IMG/VR virus record: IMGVR_UViG_3300042479_001767
Coordinates: 23,465-87,464 of that record
Origin: a virus
Direction: 5' to 3' (one strand)
Length of the DNA: 64,000 nucleotides
Shown: positions 25,540 through 34,486 of the stretch, in pieces
Layout of the letters: every line of letters starts with the position of its first letter
Position numbering within the stretch: the first letter of the stretch is position 1
Notes under the pieces: model-generated
Database searches by the model: none
What the model was told of the DNA's origin: nothing
Seen by the model: only the letters and a program-made list of their open reading frames with translations
Program-made: the position numbers and the translations under genes

Positions 25540-28500
25540 TCAATCAAATAAATTGTCACTTAATAATGTATTGAATTTATTCGTACTTTTTGTTGGTTTG
25601 TCATTTACTTTATTAGACATTATTTGATCAATTGATAGTGAATTTTTATCAGCTAATCTTTTAAGCCTTGCAGCATTCTTTTCTTCTAAAGTTCTTTGAG
25701 TAACTATTTCATCCCAATGTACCATGAAGTCTTCCAGATATTCAAATTGTAAGATATCAGTTAAACAATCTAATGCATTATGTTCAGCCAAAGCTTGAAT
25801 CATCATTCGGTTAGGTCTTGTACGATAGCAAAGATCCTTGATATCTTCGTAAGGTTGATTCTTTATGATATCTTCAGCACGAGCACCTACACCCTTGACT
25901 GCAGATAATGGAAGAATAATCTCACCTTTAGTGTTTACCATAGTATCAAGACCAGACTCATTAATATTAGGTTCCTTGACAACTATTTTATCAATTTGAC
26001 ATTCTCTTCGCAATATGGCAAGTTTATCTTCATCCAAACGGTCTATTTGAATACAAGATCCAAGCCATTCTGAAGGATAATAATATCTTAACCATGCAGT
26101 GAAATATGATAACAATGCATATGCACATGCATGGGATCTATTAAATGCATATCCGCCAAACTTTGCCATTAATTGAAGAACAGAATCAACTATTGTTTCA
26201 TCTACACCCTTTGCGATACTTTTTGTCTTGAAAAGATTACATGCATCATCAAAGTCTTTGCCTGATTTTTTCGAAATAGCTTTTCTTAATTTGTCAACTT
26301 CAGTCCAAGTGAATCCAGCCATATCACGAGCCATTTTCATAGCTTGCTCTTGATAAACCATAATTCCATATGTCACACCCAAGTGTTGTTTGATAACAGG
26401 ATGGTCATAATGAACACTTTCAGGGTTTTTCTTTCCAAATGCATATTGTGGAATAAAATCCATAGGACCAGGACGGTAAAGAGCAGCAACAGCAATCAAA
26501 TCTTCAATATTAGATGCTTCAACATCTCTTAGAGCCTGTTGCATTCCCTTAGACGCAAATTGAAAAACAGATGCAGTTTTACCTTTTGCATAAATGTTCT
26601 TAAAAATCTTAGGATCTTCCAAATCGATATCTTTAAACTCTATCACTTTTCCATGCAATCTTTTGATGTGCTGTAAACACAATGAGATTTGTTGAAAAGC
26701 TGCCAATCCTAAGAAGTCATACTTAACAAGACCCATGCGTTCAACATTTTTCATGTCATATGCTGAACACAAGTTTCCTTTAGAGTTTTCAATAGGTGCA
26801 TGCATAAATATAGGTTCAGATGAAACAAGCACACCACTAGCATGAACACCAAAGTTTGAAATGGTGCCTACAAGGTGAATAGCATTGTCAATTTCTGTCT
26901 TCCATATTTTGTAATAATGGACAAACTCAGAACTTTCTTGAATAGTATCTTCAATAGTAGATCCAGGCTTTTTGGATATAAGAGCAGATATCTTCAATGC
27001 TTCAGAATGAGTGTAATCTCCATGATGATTGGTAAATCTTTCACTAGATTTTAGACACCCAACCACTGCAGCTTTAGCACCATACCTGCCCCATGTTCCG
27101 ATTTGTGCAACATGCTCATCTCCAAATCTGTGCTTGGTCCAGTCAATTACATCTGCTCTTTTAGAATCATCAATGTCTGTATCGACATCAGGAAGAGCAG
27201 CAATTTTGGAAATTCTTAAACCTTGTTCAGGCAAATCTTCCGTAATACCAAGAATAACAGAAGTCCAAAGTTGAGATTCATTAACTTTTGTTTTAATCCC
27301 CATTTTTGAAAGACTATAAACGTATGCACATAAACCTTGATTTTCTAAAACCCACAATTCTTTTTCAATGTCAGGTTCTTTATCAATATAGTCAGGATTT
27401 TGGCTCAACCAAATTTTAGAAACCTTCTTGAGTTTTTGAACAAAAGGCATTTGATCAACATGAGAATATTTCTCCATCCATTGATTCACAGGATATTCTG
27501 AACAATCAATCTTATATTGAGTGCCACGACCAGGATTGAGAAATCTTTCAAACATAAGATTCCAACGAACAGGATCAACATTGCAAACTTCTAAACAGAA
27601 ATTTACCAATGACCCTACACCAGAACCACGAATTCCATAGTGAATGTCTCTACCTTTCATAAATTCAACCATTTCGCGTTGAATTAAGAAATAGTCAGTA
27701 ACGCCCATGTGCCAAATCTGAGTTAGTTCATAATGTAACCGAGCTAAATACTTCTTATTTGCACCAAAACCAGCAAGTTTTAGACCATTCAAACATAGGT
27801 ATGCCAAGTAAGCTTCATTATCTTTGTAATAAGGAAGCTTAGAGTTCTTGAATTTTCTGAAATCTGGATCATCAGGAATATTAGCTTTTGGAAGTAAGTG
27901 GGGAACATCCAACTTTAAGAAGTCTTCCACCATCTCGGAAATGAGAACAGAGTTTTTCAAAGCTTCTGGTGCACCAACACCAAACACTTTTGTCATGTCA
28001 TCATAAGATTTCAAAAAGAACTGGTGAGAAGAGTATGCTTCTTTTTTGCCACCCTTCTTCTCAGCACCTGATCTGGAATCTCTTTGATCTCGCATTTGAA
28101 TAAGAACATCGTGCAGTTCCCAATCAAGCTTATCTAAATAATGAACATCATTTGACGCAACAACTGGAACGTCATATTTTTTAGCTAAATCTAAAAGATG
28201 TCCCATGTTATGTTTCTGTTCTTCAATACCATGATATTGAAGTTCAACAAAATACCTATCATCAAATAAAGACTTGAATTTATCAACAACACTGTTAGCA
28301 GTAATAAGGTCATCTTTCATCAAAGGTTGATTTAGTTCAGATGCAAGACAGCCCGAAAGAGCAATGACACCTTCAGAATGCTTTTCAATACATTCCCAAT
28401 CAACTCTTGGAGAATAGTGAAAAGCTTCAGGATCATTTCCTAATGCTGACAATGAGAGTAAGTTTTTATAACCCTTTTCATTTTGAGCCAAAAGAGTAAG

Positions 28501-28791
28501 GTGATTTAATTTTCTTCTTCTGCCATCTTCTGTTTTAGATTTATCAAATCTATCAGGACAGGTATACACTTCAATACCAATTATTGGCTTAATTGGATCT
28601 GTAGTACTTGGAATCTTACAGTTTTCTACAAACTCAATTACACCGCCCATTTTTCCATGGTCAGTGATTGCTGTAGCACGAAAACCCATCTCTCTAGCCT
28701 TGTGAGCATATGCTTTTGGAGATGGTAAAGCATCTTGTATTGAAAAGTGAGTATGAGCATGCAAATGCACAAAATCTTTATTGTTACACAT
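25540..28791 (-). CDS. dnaE: DNA polymerase III alpha subunit (DnaE)
   Basis: 1083 residues, close to E. coli DnaE (1160). The N-terminal PHP domain has HLHAHTHFS (residues 9-17) and TDHGKMGG, with metal-binding residues kept. The polymerase domain has GSGVGSLVNFCL, LPDVDTDIDDSKR (catalytic aspartates), the fingers region with YRPGPMDFIPQY, and FNRSHACAYALLSY. It copies the phage genome. No DnaQ-type exonuclease gene is seen in this window, so proofreading might rest on the PHP domain or on a gene elsewhere. The extreme C-terminus LLSDNLFD could be a clamp-binding peptide. A GGGGGA ribosome binding site lies just before ATG 28791. Confidence 0.95.
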   Translation of the reverse strand: MCNNKDFVHLHAHTHFSIQDALPSPKAYAHKAREMGFRATAITDHGKMGGVIEFVENCKIPSTTDPIKPIIGIEVYTCPDRFDKSKTEDGRRRKLNHLTLLAQNEKGYKNLLSLSALGNDPEAFHYSPRVDWECIEKHSEGVIALSGCLASELNQPLMKDDLITANSVVDKFKSLFDDRYFVELQYHGIEEQKHNMGHLLDLAKKYDVPVVASNDVHYLDKLDWELHDVLIQMRDQRDSRSGAEKKGGKKEAYSSHQFFLKSYDDMTKVFGVGAPEALKNSVLISEMVEDFLKLDVPHLLPKANIPDDPDFRKFKNSKLPYYKDNEAYLAYLCLNGLKLAGFGANKKYLARLHYELTQIWHMGVTDYFLIQREMVEFMKGRDIHYGIRGSGVGSLVNFCLEVCNVDPVRWNLMFERFLNPGRGTQYKIDCSEYPVNQWMEKYSHVDQMPFVQKLKKVSKIWLSQNPDYIDKEPDIEKELWVLENQGLCAYVYSLSKMGIKTKVNESQLWTSVILGITEDLPEQGLRISKIAALPDVDTDIDDSKRADVIDWTKHRFGDEHVAQIGTWGRYGAKAAVVGCLKSSERFTNHHGDYTHSEALKISALISKKPGSTIEDTIQESSEFVHYYKIWKTEIDNAIHLVGTISNFGVHASGVLVSSEPIFMHAPIENSKGNLCSAYDMKNVERMGLVKYDFLGLAAFQQISLCLQHIKRLHGKVIEFKDIDLEDPKIFKNIYAKGKTASVFQFASKGMQQALRDVEASNIEDLIAVAALYRPGPMDFIPQYAFGKKNPESVHYDHPVIKQHLGVTYGIMVYQEQAMKMARDMAGFTWTEVDKLRKAISKKSGKDFDDACNLFKTKSIAKGVDETIVDSVLQLMAKFGGYAFNRSHACAYALLSYFTAWLRYYYPSEWLGSCIQIDRLDEDKLAILRRECQIDKIVVKEPNINESGLDTMVNTKGEIILPLSAVKGVGARAEDIIKNQPYEDIKDLCYRTRPNRMMIQALAEHNALDCLTDILQFEYLEDFMVHWDEIVTQRTLEEKNAARLKRLADKNSLSIDQIMSNKVNDKPTKSTNKFNTLLSDNLFD

Positions 28792-28830
28792 AATTCCCCC
28801 GAATAAGCCCCGTCATAGACAGTCATACAC

Positions 28831-29646
28831 TTATTGATGATAGGTTAGTGATAATACAGAATTATTCTCTGCTATAAAACCATTCTTGCCATTATGATAC
28901 TTCCTTGGATCAAGATTTGCAAGAATTATTTTGTCATTTCGCTTCAACTCTTTGGGTCTCAAACAAAGAGGTAATCGATCAAATTCATTTAAGAAATAAG
29001 AATTTGGAATTTGTTTTAAAAGTTGGTAATAATTTTCCTTAGCAATAATTCTATATCGCCAAGGATCTGTTTGATTTTGCATTATGTGAGACAATACTTT
29101 GGAGTCATAACCATTGCTCACAACTTCAAAATTCCTTGATTTAACCACCATCTGAGATGATTTAATTGCATTTCTGACTGATGACTCACTTTGACCTGTA
29201 TTTTTGCATATGGTTGAAATACTAATAGGTCTATGGTCTTCGTATCTTGAAGCAACAATAGCAATAAATATTTCTCTAATTTGCTTTGATGAGCAATTGT
29301 GAAATATCTTAATTGGAATTTTTATAGGCTTACATCTAGTAATATCAGGACTTAATCTTTTGATTATAGAATTTATCCCTAGCAAGCCTAACTGTTTTTT
29401 TCCATGTTTACCATAAGGTTTTCGCCAATATGTATTTTCACCCTTGGATATTTTTGTATATGCCCAAGTTGATTTCAATGACAAAACTTTGTTGGTGATA
29501 TTTAATATATCAGCCAGATTCACAATACCATTTCCTTCAATGTCAATCTTTTTAGATAAAAGCCAAATAATATACAAATCAGCCTCATTGTTTTTTAAAC
29601 AACTAGCTGCTATTTCTGGATATATTATAAGATGCTTGTCAATCAT
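28831..29646 (-). CDS. Hypothetical protein with winged-helix-like segment
   Basis: 271 residues, unrecognised. Around residues 125-175 IREIFIAIVASRYEDHRPIS followed by ISTICKNTGQSESSVRNAIKSS looks like a winged helix-turn-helix, so DNA binding is likely. The rest is basic (many Lys, Arg, Tyr) without cysteine clusters. It lies between the primase zinc protein and DnaE, and overlaps the 84-residue gene by four bases. A role in replication initiation or control is possible by position. I cannot name a family. Confidence 0.6.
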   Translation of the reverse strand: MIDKHLIIYPEIAASCLKNNEADLYIIWLLSKKIDIEGNGIVNLADILNITNKVLSLKSTWAYTKISKGENTYWRKPYGKHGKKQLGLLGINSIIKRLSPDITRCKPIKIPIKIFHNCSSKQIREIFIAIVASRYEDHRPISISTICKNTGQSESSVRNAIKSSQMVVKSRNFEVVSNGYDSKVLSHIMQNQTDPWRYRIIAKENYYQLLKQIPNSYFLNEFDRLPLCLRPKELKRNDKIILANLDPRKYHNGKNGFIAENNSVLSLTYHQ

Positions 29647-29897
29647 TGAATTATATTAGAAAACTTTTCCAACTCTCTTTCTACACCAGCTCTGATAATA
29701 TATTTATCTATTTCTTCATCTTCCAAGTCTGGAAAGGATGCTGACAACATTGTTTTCAAGATATTGTATTTTGCAGCACTTGAGCCTTTGATAATAACAT
29801 TAATTGAAATCTCTTGGGGTGGATTTCTAAATGCTTCTTCAATTTTTTCTACTATTTCTTGTCTTGGAGCAATGTTCAAATTAAGATTGTGATTCAT
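29643..29897 (-). CDS. Small hypothetical protein in the replication string
   Basis: 84 residues, unrecognised. It has alternating charged helices (EIVEKIEEAFRNPP, DLEDEEIDKYIIRAGVEREL) around one short strand (ISINVIIKGSSAAKYNILKTML). There is no membrane segment or cysteine. It overlaps the primase zinc-domain gene at its start by 17 bases and the winged-helix gene at its end by four, so it is embedded in a translationally coupled string. Confidence 0.6.
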   Translation of the reverse strand: MNHNLNLNIAPRQEIVEKIEEAFRNPPQEISINVIIKGSSAAKYNILKTMLSASFPDLEDEEIDKYIIRAGVERELEKFSNIIQ

Positions 29898-30507
29898 TGT
29901 ACTTTAGCATCTTTTCTTTTGATTGTTTACCAAAATCTTTCCACACTTTGGTCAAGTTTTTATAGTCTTGCTTTTCAGTGAGAAGTTCAATTTCTTTATA
30001 AACAGATTCTACCCAATTGAAATCTTCATCATTTATATTTACTAATCTTAAGAACTTTTTAGATCTGTCACTAAATGCAATAAGGAAGTTTGTTTCGGAC
30101 AAACCACCAGGAAATTTATTTTCATTTTCTTTATTGAGATAATCATTAATAGTAGACTTAAATTCATTTACCAAATATTTGAAATCTAAATTGGTAGTTT
30201 CAACTTCAATACCAGAATATGAAGAAATTTTCTGGATTGCTTCAATAAAATTCAAGCCTTCAACATTTTGAACTAGTTTGATAATATCCCCAGTAGCACC
30301 ACAGCCAAAACAATTATATCGATTTGATTCTGTGTTCACTCCAAAAGAAGGATTAGAATCATCATGATTTGGCATTGGGCAACAAGTATTTGCCCAATTA
30401 GACATCTTGGAATCAACGAAATCAGAATTGTATTCGTCTTCCATATAGTTAGCAATAGAAACTGTGCTAATTAATGTATCTATGTATTGCCTAGTGATTT
30501 TTTCCAT
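29881..30507 (-). CDS. Primase zinc-binding part (CHC2-type, DnaG N-terminal half)
   Basis: 208 residues from ATG 30507 (TAATG overlap with the dnaB stop). The N-terminal half has the CHC2 zinc-ribbon pattern: CCPMPNHDDSNPSF then YNCFGCGATGDIIKLV, followed by LNFIEAIQKISSYSGIEV, exactly the start of bacterial DnaG. The TOPRIM domain is absent; the remaining 110 residues are helical and unrecognised. In DnaG this domain finds the start site on single-stranded DNA. Here it must act in trans with the catalytic half encoded at 20462-21217. It is followed by the 84-residue gene and directly preceded by the helicase, a natural partner. Confidence 0.85.
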   Translation of the reverse strand: MEKITRQYIDTLISTVSIANYMEDEYNSDFVDSKMSNWANTCCPMPNHDDSNPSFGVNTESNRYNCFGCGATGDIIKLVQNVEGLNFIEAIQKISSYSGIEVETTNLDFKYLVNEFKSTINDYLNKENENKFPGGLSETNFLIAFSDRSKKFLRLVNINDEDFNWVESVYKEIELLTEKQDYKNLTKVWKDFGKQSKEKMLKYNESQS

Positions 30508-32063
30508 TATGAAAGAACCCAATCTGCAAGGTTGATTTCTTCTTCATCATCATCTTGGACTCTCTCAAATCCAATTTCTTCCACTTCATCTAATTTCTTG
30601 GGATGCAATGGAGTTTTGCCACCAGTAACTTCAGAAGTTGATTTTACAGTGACATTTCCACTAGCTGCAGTATGATAACCCATTATAGTCTCTTGCTCTT
30701 CAGGTGTCATTTCTTCAACTTTGTTATATTCTGGATTCATTCTTACTGGAAAAGGATTGAACCAAGCATCGCGCATTTTAACAGGATGAAATACACAATA
30801 TCCCTTTTCACGATTAGGTTCCATTGCAATAGCATATGTGCAAAGGTGCATTAAGTTTTGTCCACCAGAAGCAGCAGCTTGATCATAAGACATGAATTTA
30901 TTAGCTTCTTTGGACTTTCTAGAATCTCTGATAGTTTCTCTGTTTATCTGTTGTGCTGTGATAATTGGAATGTTGTATCTTTTAGCCATTTTGAATAATT
31001 CTGTAATTGCTTTAGATTGATTTTCCCAGTCTTTTGCACCATTGACAGCATTCCTAACAGTCATGTTACCTATGTAGTCAACAACTAACATATCTGGTTT
31101 GCCTTTAGTAGCAATCAATTCTCTGATTTTTTGATCAATATACTCAGGAGTAGGATCTTCCATGTTTACATCGTATTCAAAATAAGCTCCGGATTTAGAA
31201 TCATTCAACCCATCAACAATAGACTTTAATTCATCTGGAGACAAATTATTATCTTTGAGTTGAGAATATGGAATTTCAAATGACAGAGATATATGCCTTA
31301 ATAGACATAACCAAGAGTTCATTTCAAAAGACATGTAAAGAACATTCTTTTTATTTTTTCTGTGAGCATGAATAGCAGAATTCAAAAGCATTACAGATTT
31401 TCCACCAGAAGAAGGAGCTAAGAAAACTACAATCTGACCTGGTAACCATCCAAATGTCTTAGTATCGATGTTGCTAACACCACATTCAATACCCTTAAAT
31501 AATTCAGGATGATTTATTCTTTTATCATATTCATTTCTGAAAAAATCACCAGATTGAGTGACATCAAATGAATGTCTATCAGCACCAAATTCAGAAAGCT
31601 CTTCTTGAATTTTGTCTAGATTGTCTCTAATGACATTAACTGTTGATTTGATGTCCTGTTGAGTGAAAGAAGCATGACTTTCATCCAACATGTCAGTGAG
31701 GATGTTGTAGCACCTTCGCTCTTTTATCTGAGAAAGAACTTCATGAAAATCATTTTCATTAACTTCTGTATTTTCAATTTCTTCCCAAAGAGTGAGTACT
31801 TTTGCTTTTGATCTTTCTTTCACCTTAGGGTCATTAAGTTTTTGACCCAATACGTATGATGTAAATAAAGATCCACCTGACAATTCATAATACTTAAGGA
31901 TTAAGTCAAAAATGCCTTTGGTGTATGAAACTGTTTCGCTTTCAGCAATATAATTGAAGTGATCTTTAGTAATATTTTTAGACAGCAATTTGTCCATACT
32001 TTTAGCACTTTTAGTGATATGGGCAAGTGCTAAAACTTCTAAATCATAGTGTTCTTGACTCAT
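30507..32063 (-). CDS. dnaB: Replicative DNA helicase DnaB-like
   Basis: 518 residues. The N-terminal domain (about 1-150) is helical. The C-terminal RecA-like ATPase has Walker A APSSGGKSVM (about residue 209), MSFEMN (H2 motif), Walker B MLVVDYIGNM, and ITAQQINRETI with QAAASGGQNLMH, all DnaB-family hallmarks. A C-terminal acidic tail (DDDEEEINLADWVLS) is present. The ring helicase unwinds the fork ahead of DnaE and binds primase. The loader gene ends 4 bases before the helicase ATG, and the primase zinc gene starts at the helicase stop, giving loader-helicase-primase in order. Confidence 0.93.
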   Translation of the reverse strand: MSQEHYDLEVLALAHITKSAKSMDKLLSKNITKDHFNYIAESETVSYTKGIFDLILKYYELSGGSLFTSYVLGQKLNDPKVKERSKAKVLTLWEEIENTEVNENDFHEVLSQIKERRCYNILTDMLDESHASFTQQDIKSTVNVIRDNLDKIQEELSEFGADRHSFDVTQSGDFFRNEYDKRINHPELFKGIECGVSNIDTKTFGWLPGQIVVFLAPSSGGKSVMLLNSAIHAHRKNKKNVLYMSFEMNSWLCLLRHISLSFEIPYSQLKDNNLSPDELKSIVDGLNDSKSGAYFEYDVNMEDPTPEYIDQKIRELIATKGKPDMLVVDYIGNMTVRNAVNGAKDWENQSKAITELFKMAKRYNIPIITAQQINRETIRDSRKSKEANKFMSYDQAAASGGQNLMHLCTYAIAMEPNREKGYCVFHPVKMRDAWFNPFPVRMNPEYNKVEEMTPEEQETIMGYHTAASGNVTVKSTSEVTGGKTPLHPKKLDEVEEIGFERVQDDDEEEINLADWVLS

Positions 32064-32066
32064 CTT

Positions 32067-32873
32067 TTACCTTACTGTCTGTGGTAATCGTATGTGAAGG
32101 CAATTCTTAATTAATGAATTCCAACCACTACCACCATTATAATTGAGTATATTTCCAAATGTCATTATAATGGATGGTTTGCCAGAATTCAATCTAGCTT
32201 TGGAAACTCTATCCAGCTGTGGAATTATTTGAGGAGGCATATATTGGTATATCTCCACCCCATCAATAGCAATAAAATCTAAATGCTTAAATTCTTCTAG
32301 TAAAGTATCTGCTTCTGATTTTTTGTCAAAATCAGACAATGTTTGAATCATATCAGCCCAATCATAATATTTAGCAGTGAGACCTTGCCTTATTGCAGAT
32401 TGAACCAAAACACTAGCGATAAATGTCTTGCCAGAGCCATAACTTCCCTCAAACATCATAGAATGAAGATTGTTCCTGATGTTACCTGTGTGAGTGATCT
32501 TTATATTGACCCCATTGCAGATTTTATATAAATTTTTATCATAAAACTTCAACAATGAATAAACCATCTCACTTATTTTTTGTTGAGGACCAAGATCATT
32601 ACCCAACGAGTCAGTGCGAGTGTTCCAATCATCTGAAGTTTTTTTATAAAAAAGTGAAGGCACATTTGCTCTTTGAAACAACTCAAGAAAAAACTTTTCC
32701 TTGGTACAAGTGCACATGACAGCTTTGCCTTGATAGTTTGTTGTGTAACCATTGTAGTCACACACAAAGCAGCCTTTGCCTTCTTTCATTCTTGCTAGCT
32801 TAGCATGATGCTTCATATCATCAACAGTAATTTTCAATCCTATTAAATCTTCAAAGATATCACTGTCGCTCAT
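32067..32873 (-). CDS. Helicase loader, DnaC/DnaI-like AAA+ ATPase
   Basis: 268 residues. The N-terminal zinc module GCFVCDYNGYTTNYQG with MCTCT (C-x2-C...C-x-C) resembles the zinc-binding N-domain of Bacillus DnaI. The AAA+ part has Walker A GSYGSGKT (about residue 147), Walker B FIAIDGVEIY and a sensor-1-like SIIMTFGN segment. Such proteins open the DnaB ring and place it on DNA. The genomic order, directly upstream of dnaB, fits. It is shorter than full DnaC at the lid. The start overlaps the stop of the Ycf46-like gene by one base. Confidence 0.8.
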   Translation of the reverse strand: MSDSDIFEDLIGLKITVDDMKHHAKLARMKEGKGCFVCDYNGYTTNYQGKAVMCTCTKEKFFLELFQRANVPSLFYKKTSDDWNTRTDSLGNDLGPQQKISEMVYSLLKFYDKNLYKICNGVNIKITHTGNIRNNLHSMMFEGSYGSGKTFIASVLVQSAIRQGLTAKYYDWADMIQTLSDFDKKSEADTLLEEFKHLDFIAIDGVEIYQYMPPQIIPQLDRVSKARLNSGKPSIIMTFGNILNYNGGSGWNSLIKNCLHIRLPQTVR

Positions 32874-34486
32874 TATAAATCTTCCTCTTTAAAATCTGGC
32901 ATGTTGTATTTTACATCATTACAAGAAGCATTTCTAGCACGATCTGAAGCCCATTTTCTTAAAGCTTCAATATCTTCTTTCATGAGCTTGGAAATGGGAA
33001 CTGTATTCTCCAGAGATAAAAGAATATCATTTGTTGTGATTTCTCTTTTGTTGTCGCTAAATGCTTCATACAATGCAGATTCTATAGAGGATTCAATTTC
33101 AGCACCAGTATAAAATTGAGATTCTTTTGCCAGTGTAGATAAGTTAAATTTGTCAATATTTCTTCCACGTTTTTCAATGTGGATTTCAAATATTTTTTTT
33201 CTTTCTGTGAGATTTGGAAGATCAACAAAAAATATTTCATCAAATCTGCCTTTTCTCAATAATTCTGGCGGTAGGTTTGAAACATCATTAGCTGTTGCAA
33301 TGACAAAAACTGGCGCTGTTCTTTCTTGCATCCAAGTGAGCCAAGAACCCAAAACTCTTGAAGTTGTTCCACCATCAGTAGATCCAGAAGATCTGGTGCC
33401 TGACATTCCTTTGTCGATTTCATCACACCATAATATGCAGGGAGCAACTGATTCTGCTACTCTAAATACCTGCCTCATATTATTTTCAGATGAACCTACC
33501 AGACCTGAAAATACTTTTCCCATATCTAATCTTAGCAATGGAAAATTCCAATAAGAAGATACAGCTTTAGCAAATAAAGATTTTCCAGCACCCTGAATAC
33601 CTACAAGTAAAATACCTTTTGGACTTGAAGGAAGCCCATAATCCACTGCATCTTGTGAAAAAGCATTTTGTCTCTTGTAAAGCCAAGTTTTCAAGCCATC
33701 AAGACCACCAATTTTATCTAGATTTGTCTCTGGGTCAATCCAATCTAGCAAACCTGATTTCCTGATAATATCTTTCTTTTGCTGGGAAATAGCCTCATTA
33801 GAAAGTTCTGAATGTTTTATCATGCAATATGCACACACTTGTTCACATTCAGATAGTGTAAGACCACGAAATGAATTAACAATTGAATCTAATTCATCTT
33901 CAGTGTATTGAGTCTTGAATTTATCTGCAAGATTTTTTCTTTGGGATGCTCTTTTTAGCAAATCACCAATCTTTATTTTTATTTCAGATTTGCTAGGTAA
34001 TGGATAATCAAGAACAGGAAGAAATTTTTCCAATTCTGAAGGTATTTCTAATGAATTGGAAATGATAACAAGAGTTTTATTTTCAGTAATAAATTGCTGA
34101 GAAAGATTCTTGATTTGCCTTATAATTCTTAATTCAATCTGATTCTTATAGTTATTGGAACCAAAAAATTTATTAAAATCTTTTACCACTAAAATTGCAT
34201 ATTTATTTTTTGGTACAACAAGATCTTTGAACCAAGTAAGAATTTCATCTTGATCTAGAATTCTTTCGTTTGGTTTTACAGGTAGAAATTCAGGATATGA
34301 AGAGTGTAAGCCAGATACTATATCCCATTGTAATAAATCCCAAGAAGGACTTGCATTTGAACATAATTCGTCAATTGCATCAACAACTCTGTTTTCTTCT
34401 TGGGTGACAAGATAAATGATAGGTCTTTTTGATCTGATCAATAAATCAAGTTCTTTAATTATTTCTTGGGAATCTAGTATATTCAT
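32873..34486 (-). CDS. AAA+ ATPase, Ycf46-like
   Basis: 537 residues. The N-terminal domain begins LDLLIRSKRPIIYLVTQEE and contains WDLLQWDIVSGL, which is the N-domain pattern of the Ycf46 family of cyanobacteria, plastids and various bacteria. The AAA+ domain has Walker A GIQGAGKS (about residue 297), PLLRLDMGKVFSGLVGSSE, Walker B CILWCDEIDKG, sensor-1 VIATANDVS and the arginine finger segment LLRKGRFDEIFF. Ycf46 is a non-proteolytic AAA+ protein of poorly known function. Its presence inside a phage replication string between the helicase loader and Rad50 genes suggests a role in DNA metabolism or remodelling of a replication complex. Gene ends are fused by ATGA overlaps. Confidence 0.8.
   Translation of the reverse strand: MNILDSQEIIKELDLLIRSKRPIIYLVTQEENRVVDAIDELCSNASPSWDLLQWDIVSGLHSSYPEFLPVKPNERILDQDEILTWFKDLVVPKNKYAILVVKDFNKFFGSNNYKNQIELRIIRQIKNLSQQFITENKTLVIISNSLEIPSELEKFLPVLDYPLPSKSEIKIKIGDLLKRASQRKNLADKFKTQYTEDELDSIVNSFRGLTLSECEQVCAYCMIKHSELSNEAISQQKKDIIRKSGLLDWIDPETNLDKIGGLDGLKTWLYKRQNAFSQDAVDYGLPSSPKGILLVGIQGAGKSLFAKAVSSYWNFPLLRLDMGKVFSGLVGSSENNMRQVFRVAESVAPCILWCDEIDKGMSGTRSSGSTDGGTTSRVLGSWLTWMQERTAPVFVIATANDVSNLPPELLRKGRFDEIFFVDLPNLTERKKIFEIHIEKRGRNIDKFNLSTLAKESQFYTGAEIESSIESALYEAFSDNKREITTNDILLSLENTVPISKLMKEDIEALRKWASDRARNASCNDVKYNMPDFKEEDL

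Noticed and set aside
33150-33554. 134-residue plus-strand frame inside the Ycf46-like gene
   Set aside because: Opposite-strand shadow of a clear AAA+ gene; no ribosome binding site.
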